Shown here piece by piece: positions 15,701 through 24,130 of a stretch of DNA of 60,598 nt. Under the pieces are notes generated by a model. That model worked only from the letters and a program-made list of their open reading frames with translations. It ran no database searches and was not told where the DNA came from. Numbering within the stretch: position 1 is the first letter of the stretch; each line of letters starts with the position of its first letter. Location of the stretch: assembly GCA_900318995.1 (NCBI GenBank), contig ONMR01000018.1, positions 1 to 60,598 on the forward strand, read 5' to 3'. The translations under genes and the position numbers were made by a program. The DNA comes from an uncultured Prevotellaceae bacterium. GTDB lineage: Bacteria > Bacteroidota > Bacteroidia > Bacteroidales > Bacteroidaceae.

Positions 15701-17119
15701 TACTTTGTGCAGGACGCTATCAACACCACTTTTAATGTAAAACGGGATACATTGTGGTTTGAGCCTGGCAAGATGCTGTTCAGGGATGTGGAATTCTATG
15801 ACGAAAAGGGACATGACGGCATCATGACATGTATCCTTACCCATAACAAGTTCAAAAACTGGAAGGTTGATATGAATGCCGATGTGGCGGATATGCTTGT
15901 TTACTACCAGCCACGAAACGAGAAAAGCGACATATTCGCATCAGTCTTTGCAGAGGGCTCCATGAATCTCAAGTTCGATGAAAGAAACGGTCTTAACATA
16001 TATGTCGATGCCCGAACTGCACCCGGCACCCGAATCGGCTATAACCCCAGTTCCGGTACCGTAGCAGACTACAGCTTCCTGACTATAGTTGACAGGAATA
16101 CCGTCATGCTCAATGAGGAAAATGTAAAGAATATCATACCGTCCAAAACAAAAAAAGGCAAGAACTTCTATCTGAATTTTAATATTGAGTGCAGTGAAGA
16201 TGCCCTCATTGAGATGAATATGGCATCACTGAACGGTTTCTTCCGAGGCAACGGTAATATCTCCATCAAATTCAATCCCAAGGACGGTCCTGTCCTGAAC
16301 GGCATCTACAATCTCAGCTATGGCCAGTGCGCTCTGTCCATTGAGGATCTTATCCGTAAGAACTTCACCCTTATTGAAGGTAGTTATGTGCGTTTCAACG
16401 GAGCGCCGATGGACACTGAACTGCATCTTCAGACCTATCATAACGTCAACTCAGCATCAATATATGACCTTGATCCCAGCCTGTCGTCAGACAACAAGGT
16501 TCATGTAAGGTGTCTTATGGACATTATGGGTAATGTCACCGACCCCAGGATAACATTTGATATTGATTTACCGAACGGTACACCCGAGGAGAAAGCCGCC
16601 TTGGCTGGAGCTACTGCTACAGAAGAGCAGAGAAACAACCAGTTTATCTACCTGCTGGCTATAGGACGTTTCTACACATATGATATGAATACCATGAACA
16701 ACGGGCTGACACCCAGCGCCATGGAGTCTATCGTGAACTCAACCGTAAGCGGACAGATCAACAACGTATTGTCTCAGGTCCTGGATAATGAGAAGGTTAC
16801 TATTTCCAGTAACGTCAGCGCCAGCAGCTACCTTTCAAACGATGCCACAAATCTAAGCAACAAGGAACTGGAGGGCATTCTTGAGGCACGTCTTCTCGAC
16901 AACCGGCTACTGCTGAACGGTAACTTCGGATACAGGGAGAACACCATAAACAACACATCAAACTTTATTGGTGATTTTGAATTCAAATACCTTCTGATTC
17001 CTGATAAGAACGGTAAAGGAATCAGCATCAAAGGCTATAACAAAGCCAATGACAAATATTTCTCCAAGACTACCCTTACCACACAGGGAGTAGGCCTTGT
17101 ATATGAGAAAGACTTCTGA
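12761..17119 (+). CDS. tamB: TamB-like translocation/assembly module protein
   Basis: 1452 residues from ATG 12761 (MKAGKVLHIILAVLIALF); a frame extending 27 codons upstream is rejected because it crosses the promoter box and adds an atypical hydrophobic leader. An N-terminal signal anchor (about 5-25) is followed by a long beta-helical AsmA/TamB-type body (ISGHILLNNKTIQRNAASH, KIEDLTVYD). The conserved C-terminal TamB (DUF490) region has TAPGTRIGYNPSSGTV, MNMASLNGFFRGNGNISI, ITFDIDLPNGTPEEKAAL and a last ISIKGYNKANDKYF. TamB spans the periplasm and helps insert outer-membrane proteins or move lipids; no tamA/bamA partner gene is in this window. Convergent with proS. Confidence 0.9.
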   Translation: MKAGKVLHIILAVLIALFISGHILLNNKTIQRNAASHVVKIARTALGTDVSAGRVQLTYPFGIKIEDLTVYDLGNDTLAHVPSLSLRLKPLLLLKNKLSITSVRVNSPSIRLYTDSLGAEPNYAFLKALSGQSDRKMAFRANSILVRNGSVKYDNRSAGYTDSLFNKEHIGITGLTANLSLKSLNPDSVAVIIRKLTFSEQSGFRLAKAKGALTVSGNETRLYGLDMTTPNSRLEAERFIAGVGLESPVNGVPEFDIDLDATFTGKDFKAFLPQLASMTDPLDIKVKGKTGNTGEIVLDALNVHAPGNMINLGMSGTILMDSSLNVTGCRYAQAHGTFRDGMPAWLESQLEGLGIRIPAQIKTLGDGDFKASLNSNSKNDQIDSDLELNSLAGSLMCRLNGKNGTYNGTVDARNVDLQTITGNNSLGNCSLSAQAQAQKQTNGYSGNFKGSIASLVYNKYDYRNIIVNGSFNPDMILSDLNFSDRNGTLSLNAGIGTGKEPFYRVDLNADSLNLYAYHLTEKEDMTMTVSMNADLASKDTDDITGKISVDSLYYADTSGDWFMDNFTVEIGELQDFVRIISVNSDFMNMSITGYYDLSTLPGSLAKACGDVLPTIGNMVGTKLKAGKYDTNNNSFAIEAHIDNLDVLEKVLHYPVSISKPVYMQFTLADKESKCSGSLSIPEAEISGKRLSDGNLTLNSAEGTCNTEITGYYGNKDEDGIAFKANLMAFMDIVRGKYSWKSETGQMSGDAKTLSQFFRYDARNGLNSLTFIDTTSIMVNGTTWDLSISRLSTDKHKITISDFCAKNDNQYLYADGTISADSIDIFKLSMTRINIGRTLSVIKPAKKFGFQGLASGYLTISSVLSKPAFYGSFQIEDFRFMDSYHGLLTADCRWNQQARQVELDGLMVDEGIETTGFSGIYIPQSKTIDVSLAANHTDLRFLNTWTKTVFRELGGRATGNLRLFGSLPGLDLEGEAILEDGYFVQDAINTTFNVKRDTLWFEPGKMLFRDVEFYDEKGHDGIMTCILTHNKFKNWKVDMNADVADMLVYYQPRNEKSDIFASVFAEGSMNLKFDERNGLNIYVDARTAPGTRIGYNPSSGTVADYSFLTIVDRNTVMLNEENVKNIIPSKTKKGKNFYLNFNIECSEDALIEMNMASLNGFFRGNGNISIKFNPKDGPVLNGIYNLSYGQCALSIEDLIRKNFTLIEGSYVRFNGAPMDTELHLQTYHNVNSASIYDLDPSLSSDNKVHVRCLMDIMGNVTDPRITFDIDLPNGTPEEKAALAGATATEEQRNNQFIYLLAIGRFYTYDMNTMNNGLTPSAMESIVNSTVSGQINNVLSQVLDNEKVTISSNVSASSYLSNDATNLSNKELEGILEARLLDNRLLLNGNFGYRENTINNTSNFIGDFEFKYLLIPDKNGKGISIKGYNKANDKYFSKTTLTTQGVGLVYEKDF

Positions 17120-17125
17120 TTACTA

Positions 17126-17155
17126 AGAAAGGGCTCATTTTCATGAACCCTTTCT
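17126..17155. terminator. Bidirectional terminator between tamB and proS
   Basis: AGAAAGGG (17126-17133) pairs with CCCTTTCT (17148-17155), extended inward by TCAT/ATGA across one mismatch. It lies 6 bp after the tamB stop. A short stretch with recurring CTATT (17162-17189) separates it from the proS stop. Confidence 0.6.
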
Positions 17156-17189
17156 AAACTTTGGCTATTGACTATTAGCTATTGGCTTT

Positions 17190-18671
17190 TTAGTAGGAAC
17201 GGGCAAACAGCACGCGGCGTGCAGCAGGTTTTCCGCTGTAAACATCTTTACCCGGCTCTTCTTTCATACCAAAAGGCAGACAACGGATTGTTGCCTTGGT
17301 CTCTTCCTTGATCTTGGCCTCTGTCTCGGCAGTGCCGTCCCAATGAGCCAGTACAAAGTAACCGGCCTCTATCTTTTCCTTGAATTCATCATAACTGTTA
17401 ACCTCGACCATGCGTGCGTCGCGCCATGCCTTAGCCTTCTCAAAGATTGCGGTCTGCATATCATCCAGCATATTCGGGATAAGTTCCTCCAGTCCATCAA
17501 ACGGAACGGTCTCCTTCTCCAAAGTGTCGCGCCGCATGATCTCGCATGTACCGGCCTCAAGGTCACGCATACCCAATGCCACACGTACGGGAACGCCCTT
17601 TACCTCATAATCGGCAAACTTGAATCCGGGACGCTTGTTGTCGGCATCGTCATACTTGACGCTGATGCCCTTCTTCTTAAGAGCCTCAACCAGAGTGTCA
17701 ACCTTGGCGCTTATCTGTGCCAGGTCATCGGCATTCTTATAGATAGGTACTATTACAACCTGTATGGGAGCAAGTTTAGGAGGCAGAACCAGACCGTTGT
17801 CATCGGAGTGAGCCATGATGAGAGCACCCATCAGACGTGTTGATACGCCCCATGAGGTAGCCCATACATACTCAAGCTGGTTCTCCTTGTTTATGAACTG
17901 TACGTCAAAGGCCTTGGCAAAGTTCTGACCAAGGAAGTGTGATGTACCGCACTGCAGAGCCTTACCGTCCTGAGTCATTGACTCAATGGTATAGGTATCA
18001 AGAGCACCTGCAAAACGCTCGGTCTCGGACTTGACGCCACGAACTACAGGAACAGCCATGTAACCCTCTACAAAATCTGCATAAACCTGCTGCATGCGGC
18101 GTGCCTCCTGCTCTGCTTCCTCACGGGTGGCGTGTGCGGTATGCCCCTCCTGCCACAGGAACTCGGCGGTACGCAGGAACAGACGCGGACGCATCTCCCA
18201 GCGCATTACGTTAGCCCACTGGTTGCACAGTATAGGCAGGTCACGGTATGACTTGATCCAGTTCTTGTATGTAGCCCAGATAATGGTCTCTGATGTAGGA
18301 CGTACTATGAGTTCCTCCTCCAGTTTTGCTGCGGGATCAACAATGACGCCGCTTCCGTCCTCGGCGTTCTTAAGGCGGTAGTGGGTAACAACTGCGCACT
18401 CCTTGGCAAAGCCCTCCACGTGCTCGGCCTCACGGCTCAGATATGACTTGGGTATAAGCAACGGAAAGTAAGCGTTTACGTGTCCGGTCTCCTTGAACTT
18501 GTCATCAAGGGTACGCTGAATCTTTTCCCAGATTGCATAACCGTAAGGCTTGATGACCATGCAGCCGCGCACGGGTGCCTGCTCTGCAAGATCTGCCTTT
18601 ACAACCAATTCATTATACCACTGCGAGTAGTTCTCGCTTCTTTTGGTAAGGTCTTTAAGTTCTTTTGCCAT
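17190..18671 (-). CDS. proS: Prolyl-tRNA synthetase (archaeal/eukaryotic-like type)
   Basis: 493 residues, the short ProRS form without the bacterial editing insertion. It charges tRNA-Pro in the cytoplasm. Class II motifs are clear: motif 1 region around [17 protein letters not shown], motif 2 [21 protein letters not shown], and the substrate block [16 protein letters not shown]. The anticodon-binding domain holds [11 protein letters not shown]. The protein ends in FARSY, and a C-terminal tyrosine is usual for this type. Monocistronic, convergent with tamB. Confidence 0.97.
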   Translation of the reverse strand: MAKELKDLTKRSENYSQWYNELVVKADLAEQAPVRGCMVIKPYGYAIWEKIQRTLDDKFKETGHVNAYFPLLIPKSYLSREAEHVEGFAKECAVVTHYRLKNAEDGSGVIVDPAAKLEEELIVRPTSETIIWATYKNWIKSYRDLPILCNQWANVMRWEMRPRLFLRTAEFLWQEGHTAHATREEAEQEARRMQQVYADFVEGYMAVPVVRGVKSETERFAGALDTYTIESMTQDGKALQCGTSHFLGQNFAKAFDVQFINKENQLEYVWATSWGVSTRLMGALIMAHSDDNGLVLPPKLAPIQVVIVPIYKNADDLAQISAKVDTLVEALKKKGISVKYDDADNKRPGFKFADYEVKGVPVRVALGMRDLEAGTCEIMRRDTLEKETVPFDGLEELIPNMLDDMQTAIFEKAKAWRDARMVEVNSYDEFKEKIEAGYFVLAHWDGTAETEAKIKEETKATIRCLPFGMKEEPGKDVYSGKPAARRVLFARSY

Positions 18672-18692
18672 ATCCTAAGATTTTTCGGAGTG

Positions 18693-18700
18693 CAAAGGTA
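18693..18700 (-). promoter_or_regulatory. -7 box of proS
   Basis: Minus-strand TACCTTTG, a perfect TAnnTTTG, 21 bp before the proS ATG. No TTG at -33 spacing. Confidence 0.55.
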
Positions 18701-18729
18701 CGCTTTTTTTAGAAATAAATAAAAAGAGA

Positions 18730-18755
18730 GGACGACCGGATTATTCCTATCGTCC
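18730..18755 (-). terminator. Terminator of the esterase operon
   Basis: On the minus strand GGACGA and TCGTCC form a 6-bp stem (14-base loop) 23 bp after the esterase stop, followed by TCTCTTTTTATTTATTT. This fits an intrinsic terminator of moderate strength. Confidence 0.5.
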
Positions 18756-18778
18756 CCCTCCTGTTTCTGTTCCTTATT

Positions 18779-19900
18779 TTACTTGAACAGCAACTGGGCA
18801 AATGTATTAAGGTACAGACGCCAGTTAGCCCATACGTGACCTCCGTCTGACTTATAGAATGTGTGCTCCAGACCGCAGTCTGTCATGGTCTGGTCCAGCG
18901 TTACAGACTGTTGCCACAGGAAATCGCTTGTACCACAGGCCAGGAAATACAGCTTGACACCGGCTTTCTTGAGGGCGGTTATCTGCTCTGCAGTTGAACT
19001 GCCTGCAGCTGACAGTGGGCAAATCCAGTCAAACATGGCGGGATAAAGGTTTGTTGCGGTAATGGTATGGCCGCCACCCATCGACAGACCTGCAATGGCG
19101 CGTGACTCAGGCTTGGCTATAACGCGGAAGTTCTTCTCAATGAAAGGAACTATCTCTGTGCACAGACTCTTTACGTACGCATCGGCCATATTGGGATCAC
19201 GGCGGTCAATCTGCTTTTCGGGCAGGCCCAGTGTCTGTGCGGCCTGCTGTCCGGGGTTGCCGTTGGGCATTACTACAATCATAGGCTGAGCCAGACCTTT
19301 CTCAATAAGGTTGTCCAGAATCTGTGCGGTACGGCCCATTGATGTCCAGGCCTCCTCATCGCCTCCGGCTCCGTGAAGCAGATACAGCACCGGGTATTTC
19401 TTGCCGCTGGTCTCATAACCGTAAGGGGTATAGACGGTGACGCGGCGGTTGATGCCCAATATCTTGCTGTCATACCAGCGGTATGAAACGGTTCCTCGCT
19501 GGTTTGCCTCAAAATAGTTCTCAGTGCGTTCTCCCGGCACCATCAGCATGTTAAGGTAACGGGTTCCGTCACGCTGTACCATATAGTTCTGCGGATCGTT
19601 CACCGACACGCCGTCAACAACGAAATTGTAAGTGTAGATTTCAGGAGAAGGAGTGTCAATAGTAATCTCCCATACACCGTTCTGGCCTTTCTGCATAGGC
19701 TGGCTCCCATTCTCCATCCAATTGCCCTGCAGACTCACCTGTGTAGCATAATTGGCGTTGAGACGGAAAGTCACCTTTTCACCATTGATTTCGGGTGATT
19801 TAACCTGCTGTCTGCCACGACTGAAATTGTTAAGCTCCTGAGCTAATGCCGGAGCAGCTAGAAACGTCACCAAAGTGACCAATGTCAGAATCTTTTTCAT
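18779..19900 (-). CDS. Secreted CE1-type esterase with N-terminal E-set domain
   Basis: 373 residues. A signal peptide (about 1-20, ending ALAQ) is followed by an immunoglobulin-like E-set domain (about 35-125; VTFRLNANYATQVSLQG, YTYNFVVDGVSVNDP), then an alpha/beta-hydrolase of the esterase D / carbohydrate esterase family 1 type. VLYLLHGAGGDEEAW gives the oxyanion region, AIAGLSMGGG the serine nucleophile, and GGHVWANWR the catalytic histidine. In the family these enzymes remove feruloyl or acetyl groups from xylan and related glycans in the periplasm or outside the cell. It follows the sugar O-acetyltransferase by 15 bp, so the pair are likely an operon. Substrate is not decided by sequence. 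Confidence 0.85.
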   Translation of the reverse strand: MKKILTLVTLVTFLAAPALAQELNNFSRGRQQVKSPEINGEKVTFRLNANYATQVSLQGNWMENGSQPMQKGQNGVWEITIDTPSPEIYTYNFVVDGVSVNDPQNYMVQRDGTRYLNMLMVPGERTENYFEANQRGTVSYRWYDSKILGINRRVTVYTPYGYETSGKKYPVLYLLHGAGGDEEAWTSMGRTAQILDNLIEKGLAQPMIVVMPNGNPGQQAAQTLGLPEKQIDRRDPNMADAYVKSLCTEIVPFIEKNFRVIAKPESRAIAGLSMGGGHTITATNLYPAMFDWICPLSAAGSSTAEQITALKKAGVKLYFLACGTSDFLWQQSVTLDQTMTDCGLEHTFYKSDGGHVWANWRLYLNTFAQLLFK

Positions 19901-19915
19901 AAGCTTGATATTTGG

Positions 19916-20512
19916 TTATTTATTATCTGGAATATGCTTGATTACACGGCACGGATTACCTACCGCCACGCAGTCTGACGGGATATCACGAACAACCACG
20001 CTCCCCGCTCCTATCACGGTACGGTCTCCTATCGTAACACCGGGACATATGGTGGAATGGCCGCCTATCCAGCACCTCTCACCTATATGAACAGGACGGC
20101 AGTTCTCCCACTCGTCACGTTCTGCGGCCTTGACAGGATGCTCGGCAGTGTAAATCTCCACGCCGGGAGCTATCAGGGTTCCTTTTCCAATATATACTCC
20201 ACCGCCATCCAGTATAGTACATCCAAAGTTTATGAATACCCCCTCACCTGCATATATAAGATTACCGTAATCACAATAGAACGGAGGTTCCACATATACA
20301 TCCGGAGCCGAATTGGGCAATAATTCACGGGTTATGGCAGACATCGTGTCATCATGATACTCTGTTATATTGAGGCGACGCAAAAGTTTCTTAACCTCAT
20401 CACGCCATGCATACATCTCCGGTGTATGCGCATCATAAGGCTTTCCGCTCATCATGCGCTTCAGTTCATCCTGCAATGCAGGATTCTGTTCCAGTTCTTC
20501 TTTTCTGGTCAT
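19916..20512 (-). CDS. Sugar O-acetyltransferase (maltose/galactoside type)
   Basis: 198 residues, cytoplasmic. An N-terminal Mac-like helical segment (MLS-type: LKRMMSGKPYDAHTPEMYAW) precedes a left-handed beta-helix of hexapeptide repeats (FINFGCTILDGGGVYIGKG, LIAPGVEIYTAEHPV, WIGGHSTICPGVTIGDRTVI, GAGSVVVRDIPSDCVAVGNP). The histidine in TAEHP is the usual catalytic base. It transfers acetyl from acetyl-CoA to a sugar hydroxyl. It is in one operon with the CE1-type esterase, so an acetylation/deacetylation link is possible but not shown. Confidence 0.9.
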   Translation of the reverse strand: MTRKEELEQNPALQDELKRMMSGKPYDAHTPEMYAWRDEVKKLLRRLNITEYHDDTMSAITRELLPNSAPDVYVEPPFYCDYGNLIYAGEGVFINFGCTILDGGGVYIGKGTLIAPGVEIYTAEHPVKAAERDEWENCRPVHIGERCWIGGHSTICPGVTIGDRTVIGAGSVVVRDIPSDCVAVGNPCRVIKHIPDNK

Positions 20513-20538
20513 TCGGTCAATAATTGATTACAGATACG

Positions 20539-20546
20539 CAAACCTA
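20539..20546 (-). promoter_or_regulatory. -7 box of the acetyltransferase-esterase pair
   Basis: Minus-strand TAGGTTTG (TAnnTTTG) 27 bp before the ATG at 20512. No clear -33 TTG. Confidence 0.45.
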
Positions 20547-20635
20547 CACAAAAAAAACGGTATAATTTGATTCATTGCCGTTAAAACAATACTTTTGGAA
20601 AATAAACCCACAACCCCGTTTAACCAGACAATCCA

Positions 20636-20662
20636 TTGTTGCATAATAATAGTGTGCAACAA
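20636..20662. promoter_or_regulatory. Inverted repeat upstream of the DUF5103 gene
   Basis: Perfect 8-bp arms TTGTTGCA (20636-20643) and TGCAACAA (20655-20662) around an 11-bp AT-rich spacer, 40 bp before the ATG at 20703. The geometry suits a dimeric repressor; a weak hairpin is the alternative. Confidence 0.45.
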
Positions 20663-20702
20663 ATAACAATAAGCCCTGCCTATAGTACGTTATTATATTG
20701 AT

Positions 20703-21944
20703 ATGAAAATATTTGCAAACATAGCAAAAGGTTGTTTGTTCCTTATACTGACAGCAGTGTCGCCGGTATCAAAGGCTCAATGGTTCGGAAGTACAACCGA
20801 CAGGATAAACACCCTGCGCATGATTGTAGACAACGATTGGGAAAAGCCTCCCGTTGTGGATATGGCATCCGATGCAACCATAGAGTTTTCGTTTGACGAG
20901 ATGTCACACGAGTACCACCGCTTTACCTACCACATACAGCATTGTGATGCCCAATGGCAACCTTCCGATATCCTTGAGTCAGATTATCTTGACGGATTCA
21001 ACGATGAAACCATAGATGACTGGGAAAACTCAATCAACACTACATTTGACTACACACACTATCGTCTTACAATACCAAACAATGAGGTAAGACTTAAAAT
21101 ATCAGGCAACTACAGGCTCTCAATACGCGAAGATGACCATGAGGTGGCATACTTCAGGTTCTGTTTATCGGAAGGGAAAGATCTTTTATCCTGCACTATT
21201 AGCGGCAATACCGATATTGACGCACATGATTCGCACCAGCAACTCGACCTTACCGTAAACTACGGCAGTCTTACTGTAAGGGATCCTTCTAAGGAACTGT
21301 ATACGGTTGTAATGCAGAACCGCAGGACTGACAATCAGGTCCGGAACCCCGCTCCCACCTACGATGCCGGAAGCAAACTCACATACGAGCATTGCCGTGA
21401 ACTCATTTTTACGGCAGGCAATGAGTTCCGCCGCTTCGAGGTGGTCAACATGTATGACTATTTCATGAATGTGGACCGTCTCAGTTTCCATGACCCGTTC
21501 TATCATGCCACACTTATGCAAGATACACGCCGACATGCCTACAAATATGATTTTGACCACAACGGACGTTATCTTGTTCGCTATAACCAGGCAACTGACA
21601 GCGATACCGAAGCCGATTACCTGTTTGTACACTTTAATCTTGCAAGCGAACGGCTTACAGGCGGCAAGCTCTATGTTTCCGGTCATTTCAGCGGGGGAAA
21701 CCTCACCTCACGCTATGAGATGAAATATAATGAGACCGAGAACAGCTATCAGGCTACCATACTGCTCAAGATGGGAGCATATGATTACCAATACATATGG
21801 GTACCGGACGGAGAAACAGACGGCCGGACAAAACCAGCCGAAGGAGACTGGTACGAAACAAAAAACGAATATCTTATCCTGCTATACTATCGCCAGCGCG
21901 GCTCACGCTATGACCGCCTTATCAGCACGCTTCAGCCGGAATGA
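20703..21944 (+). CDS. DUF5103 / type IX secretion plug-like protein
   Basis: 413 residues with a signal peptide (about 1-25, ending SKAQ). The body matches the DUF5103 family as I know it, whose characterised member is the plug protein associated with the T9SS translocon SprA. Blocks include LRMIVDNDWEKPPVVD, YHRFTYHIQHCDAQWQPSD, DYTHYRLTIPNNEVRLKISG, YRLSIREDDHEVAYFRFCLSE and YDYQYIWVPDGETDGRTKPAEGD. Many Bacteroidales carry this gene without an evident T9SS, and no other T9SS gene is in the window. Convergent with rarA, with a 13-bp overlap of the 3' ends. Confidence 0.8.
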   Translation: MKIFANIAKGCLFLILTAVSPVSKAQWFGSTTDRINTLRMIVDNDWEKPPVVDMASDATIEFSFDEMSHEYHRFTYHIQHCDAQWQPSDILESDYLDGFNDETIDDWENSINTTFDYTHYRLTIPNNEVRLKISGNYRLSIREDDHEVAYFRFCLSEGKDLLSCTISGNTDIDAHDSHQQLDLTVNYGSLTVRDPSKELYTVVMQNRRTDNQVRNPAPTYDAGSKLTYEHCRELIFTAGNEFRRFEVVNMYDYFMNVDRLSFHDPFYHATLMQDTRRHAYKYDFDHNGRYLVRYNQATDSDTEADYLFVHFNLASERLTGGKLYVSGHFSGGNLTSRYEMKYNETENSYQATILLKMGAYDYQYIWVPDGETDGRTKPAEGDWYETKNEYLILLYYRQRGSRYDRLISTLQPE

Positions 21945-23181
21945 CCCCATAGCGCATCCATGCGCTCCTTTATGCGTTGCTCCTGAGCGTTATCCTGAGG
22001 CTCCCAAAAGTGCGAATCCATGATTTCATCGGGAAGATACTGCTGTTTTACAAAGTTGCCCCGGAAATCGTGGGCATATTTGTAGTTATCACCGTAACCC
22101 AGATCCTTCATAAGTGATGTAGGAGCATTCCTGAGATGCAACGGTACAGGAAGGTTGCCAGTCTCTTCAACCTTACCCAAAGCATTTGCTATTCCCATAT
22201 ATGCAGAGTTGCTTTTGGGGCTGGTTGCAAGATACACCGTTGCTTCGGCAAGAGGAATACGTCCTTCGGGCCAACCAATCTTCATGACGGCATCAAACGC
22301 GGCATTTGCAATAAGCAGGGCGTTCGGATTAGCCAGGCCCACATCCTCGGACGCTGATATCACCAGACGGCGGGCTATGAAAGCGGGATCCTCACCGGCC
22401 TGAACCATACGTGCCAGCCAATAGAGAGCGGCATCGGGATCACTTCCGCGGATGGATTTGATGAATGCCGATATAATGTCATAGTGCATCTCTCCGTCCT
22501 TATCATATGCCAACGGATTCTGCTGCAGACGCTCATTCACGATCTCATCGGTGATTATCACCTTATCTGAGCCGTCTGCCTCAACTACAAGTTCCAGTAT
22601 ATTGAGCAGTTTACGGGCATCACCTCCCGAGAAACGCAATATGGCGGTTGTCTCCTTAAGCTCTATATCACGCTGACTGAGCAGTGTATCTGTCTTAATG
22701 GCGCGGTCCAGAAGTCTGAGGAGGTCATCCTTTTCGAGTGAGTTGAGCACATATACCTGCATGCGCGACAGCAGCGGACGTATCACCTCGAACGACGGAT
22801 TCTCTGTAGTGGCACCTATCAGTGTTATATCGCCACGCTCAACCGCGCCCAACAATGAATCCTGCTGAGCCTTGTTGAAACGGTGGATCTCGTCGATAAA
22901 AAGGATTGGACTGCCTTTGGTGCGGAAAAGTGGATTGCTCCGTGCCCGGTCAATGACTTCCCTCACCTCCTTGACTCCGGCTGTCACTGCGCTCAAGGTG
23001 CTGAAGTATTGAGCAGGCCGAAAGAGGTCTTTCCCGTCCCAGGAGGGCCCCACAGTATAAAAGAAGAGAGCCTGCCTGAATCAATCATACGGCGCAACAC
23101 GGCACCTGGACCGACCAGATGGGTCTGTCCTACATAATCGTCAAGAGACCTGGGTCTCATCCTTTCGGCTAGCGGCTGCAT
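21932..23181 (-). pseudogene. rarA: rarA (mgsA), AAA+ recombination factor, frameshifted in the P-loop helix
   Basis: The start [19 protein letters not shown] (ATG 23181) is a normal RarA start, and the P-loop [10 protein letters not shown] is intact. The frame then runs to a TGA near 22993, while the family sequence resumes in another frame as [38 protein letters not shown] (Walker B), TLIGATTENPSFEV, then the C-terminal tetramerisation part to the stop at 21932. Relatives have about 13 residues between GKT and the F.TLSA block; here only about 20 nucleotides remain, so roughly 19 bases are missing. Everything else is full length. RarA acts at stalled replication forks. Either a real inactivating deletion or an assembly error. 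Confidence 0.75.
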
Positions 23182-23184
23182 ATC

Positions 23185-24069
23185 CTACAAGACACAAATA
23201 TAACAGAGTTTGTACAATGAGAAAATTCTCAACTTAGGTTTGGGTCCAAGCAAGTTCTTCTCCATACTTTTCTGGAAAAACGCCCAGATAAACCTGAAAA
23301 GCCATTTTACCCGGAACTTAAGCACCTTTCGGTAATGAGTGAGCAATTTTGAGCTCTCTCCGATATCATACTTATGATCAAAAGCGTTGAGTACGGCCTG
23401 ACGCGTCTTGTTTAGGTAGGTGGGACTGTCATCCAATCCCATATGGGCAAGGGGATTGTCTATATGCAGTATGCTTACACCGTGGGCTTCCAGCTCATGC
23501 CCAAACTGCACGTCCTCATATCCGTAACGTACATAAGACTCATCAAACCTGATACTCATGAATACATCCCTGTCAATCAGGAATGAGAACGATGTGAACC
23601 TCAGATAAGGATTCTGGCTCCTGAAACCGGCCGAACGCTCATATGCAGCATTTTTTTCATACAGATAACGGAGTTCCATTCCTTTCATTGGTATCTCATC
23701 GGGATGCGTCAGGCCACCGCATACTACTGATGCGCGCCCTGATGCCTCCATATATTTCTTAAGGAACTGTTTGTCCCTTACCTCTGCATCACAATCCAGG
23801 AACAGCAGTTTTTCATATTTGGACTGGTCTGCCAGGAAATTACGGATAGCGGCACGTCCTATGTTATGCTGGAGTCCGATGTAACGGCAGTTCTCATGAA
23901 TTTCGGCCACCAGACGGCTTTTTGCCTGAAGATCCTTGTCTGTTGAGCAGTCATCAGCCACGATTATCTCATATGGAATGTCTAACGTCAGGCCCTGAAA
24001 GTGCAGGTCCCTGACCAATCTGGTGCAGTCCCAGTTGTAAACCGGAATAAGTATCGATAAAGCTTCCAT
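23185..24069 (-). CDS. Family 2 glycosyltransferase
   Basis: 294 residues from ATG 24069 (MEALSILIPVYNWDCT); a longer frame upstream begins with a non-family sequence. GT-A fold: the nucleotide-sugar motif IIVADDCSTD, the metal-binding LLFLDCDAEV, and an acceptor-side region (RFDESYVRYGYEDVQFGHEL). The C-terminus is basic and aromatic without clear membrane helices. It transfers a sugar to an unknown cell-surface acceptor. It is 3 bp upstream of rarA on the same strand and divergent from the CDF gene. Confidence 0.85.
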   Translation of the reverse strand: MEALSILIPVYNWDCTRLVRDLHFQGLTLDIPYEIIVADDCSTDKDLQAKSRLVAEIHENCRYIGLQHNIGRAAIRNFLADQSKYEKLLFLDCDAEVRDKQFLKKYMEASGRASVVCGGLTHPDEIPMKGMELRYLYEKNAAYERSAGFRSQNPYLRFTSFSFLIDRDVFMSIRFDESYVRYGYEDVQFGHELEAHGVSILHIDNPLAHMGLDDSPTYLNKTRQAVLNAFDHKYDIGESSKLLTHYRKVLKFRVKWLFRFIWAFFQKSMEKNLLGPKPKLRIFSLYKLCYICVL

Positions 24070-24099
24070 ATAAAGTAACCGACGTTTTGCAAAAGTAAT

Positions 24100-24107
24100 T
24101 ATTTTTG
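24100..24107 (+). promoter_or_regulatory. -7 box of the CDF exporter gene
   Basis: TATTTTTG (TAnnTTTG), 23 bp before the ATG at 24131. Confidence 0.5.
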
Positions 24108-24130
24108 TGGAGCAGAAAACAATCATCGCA

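Noticed and set aside
17162-17189. CTATT-rich repeat after proS
   Set aside because: Only three short, irregular units; probably remnants of low-complexity DNA.
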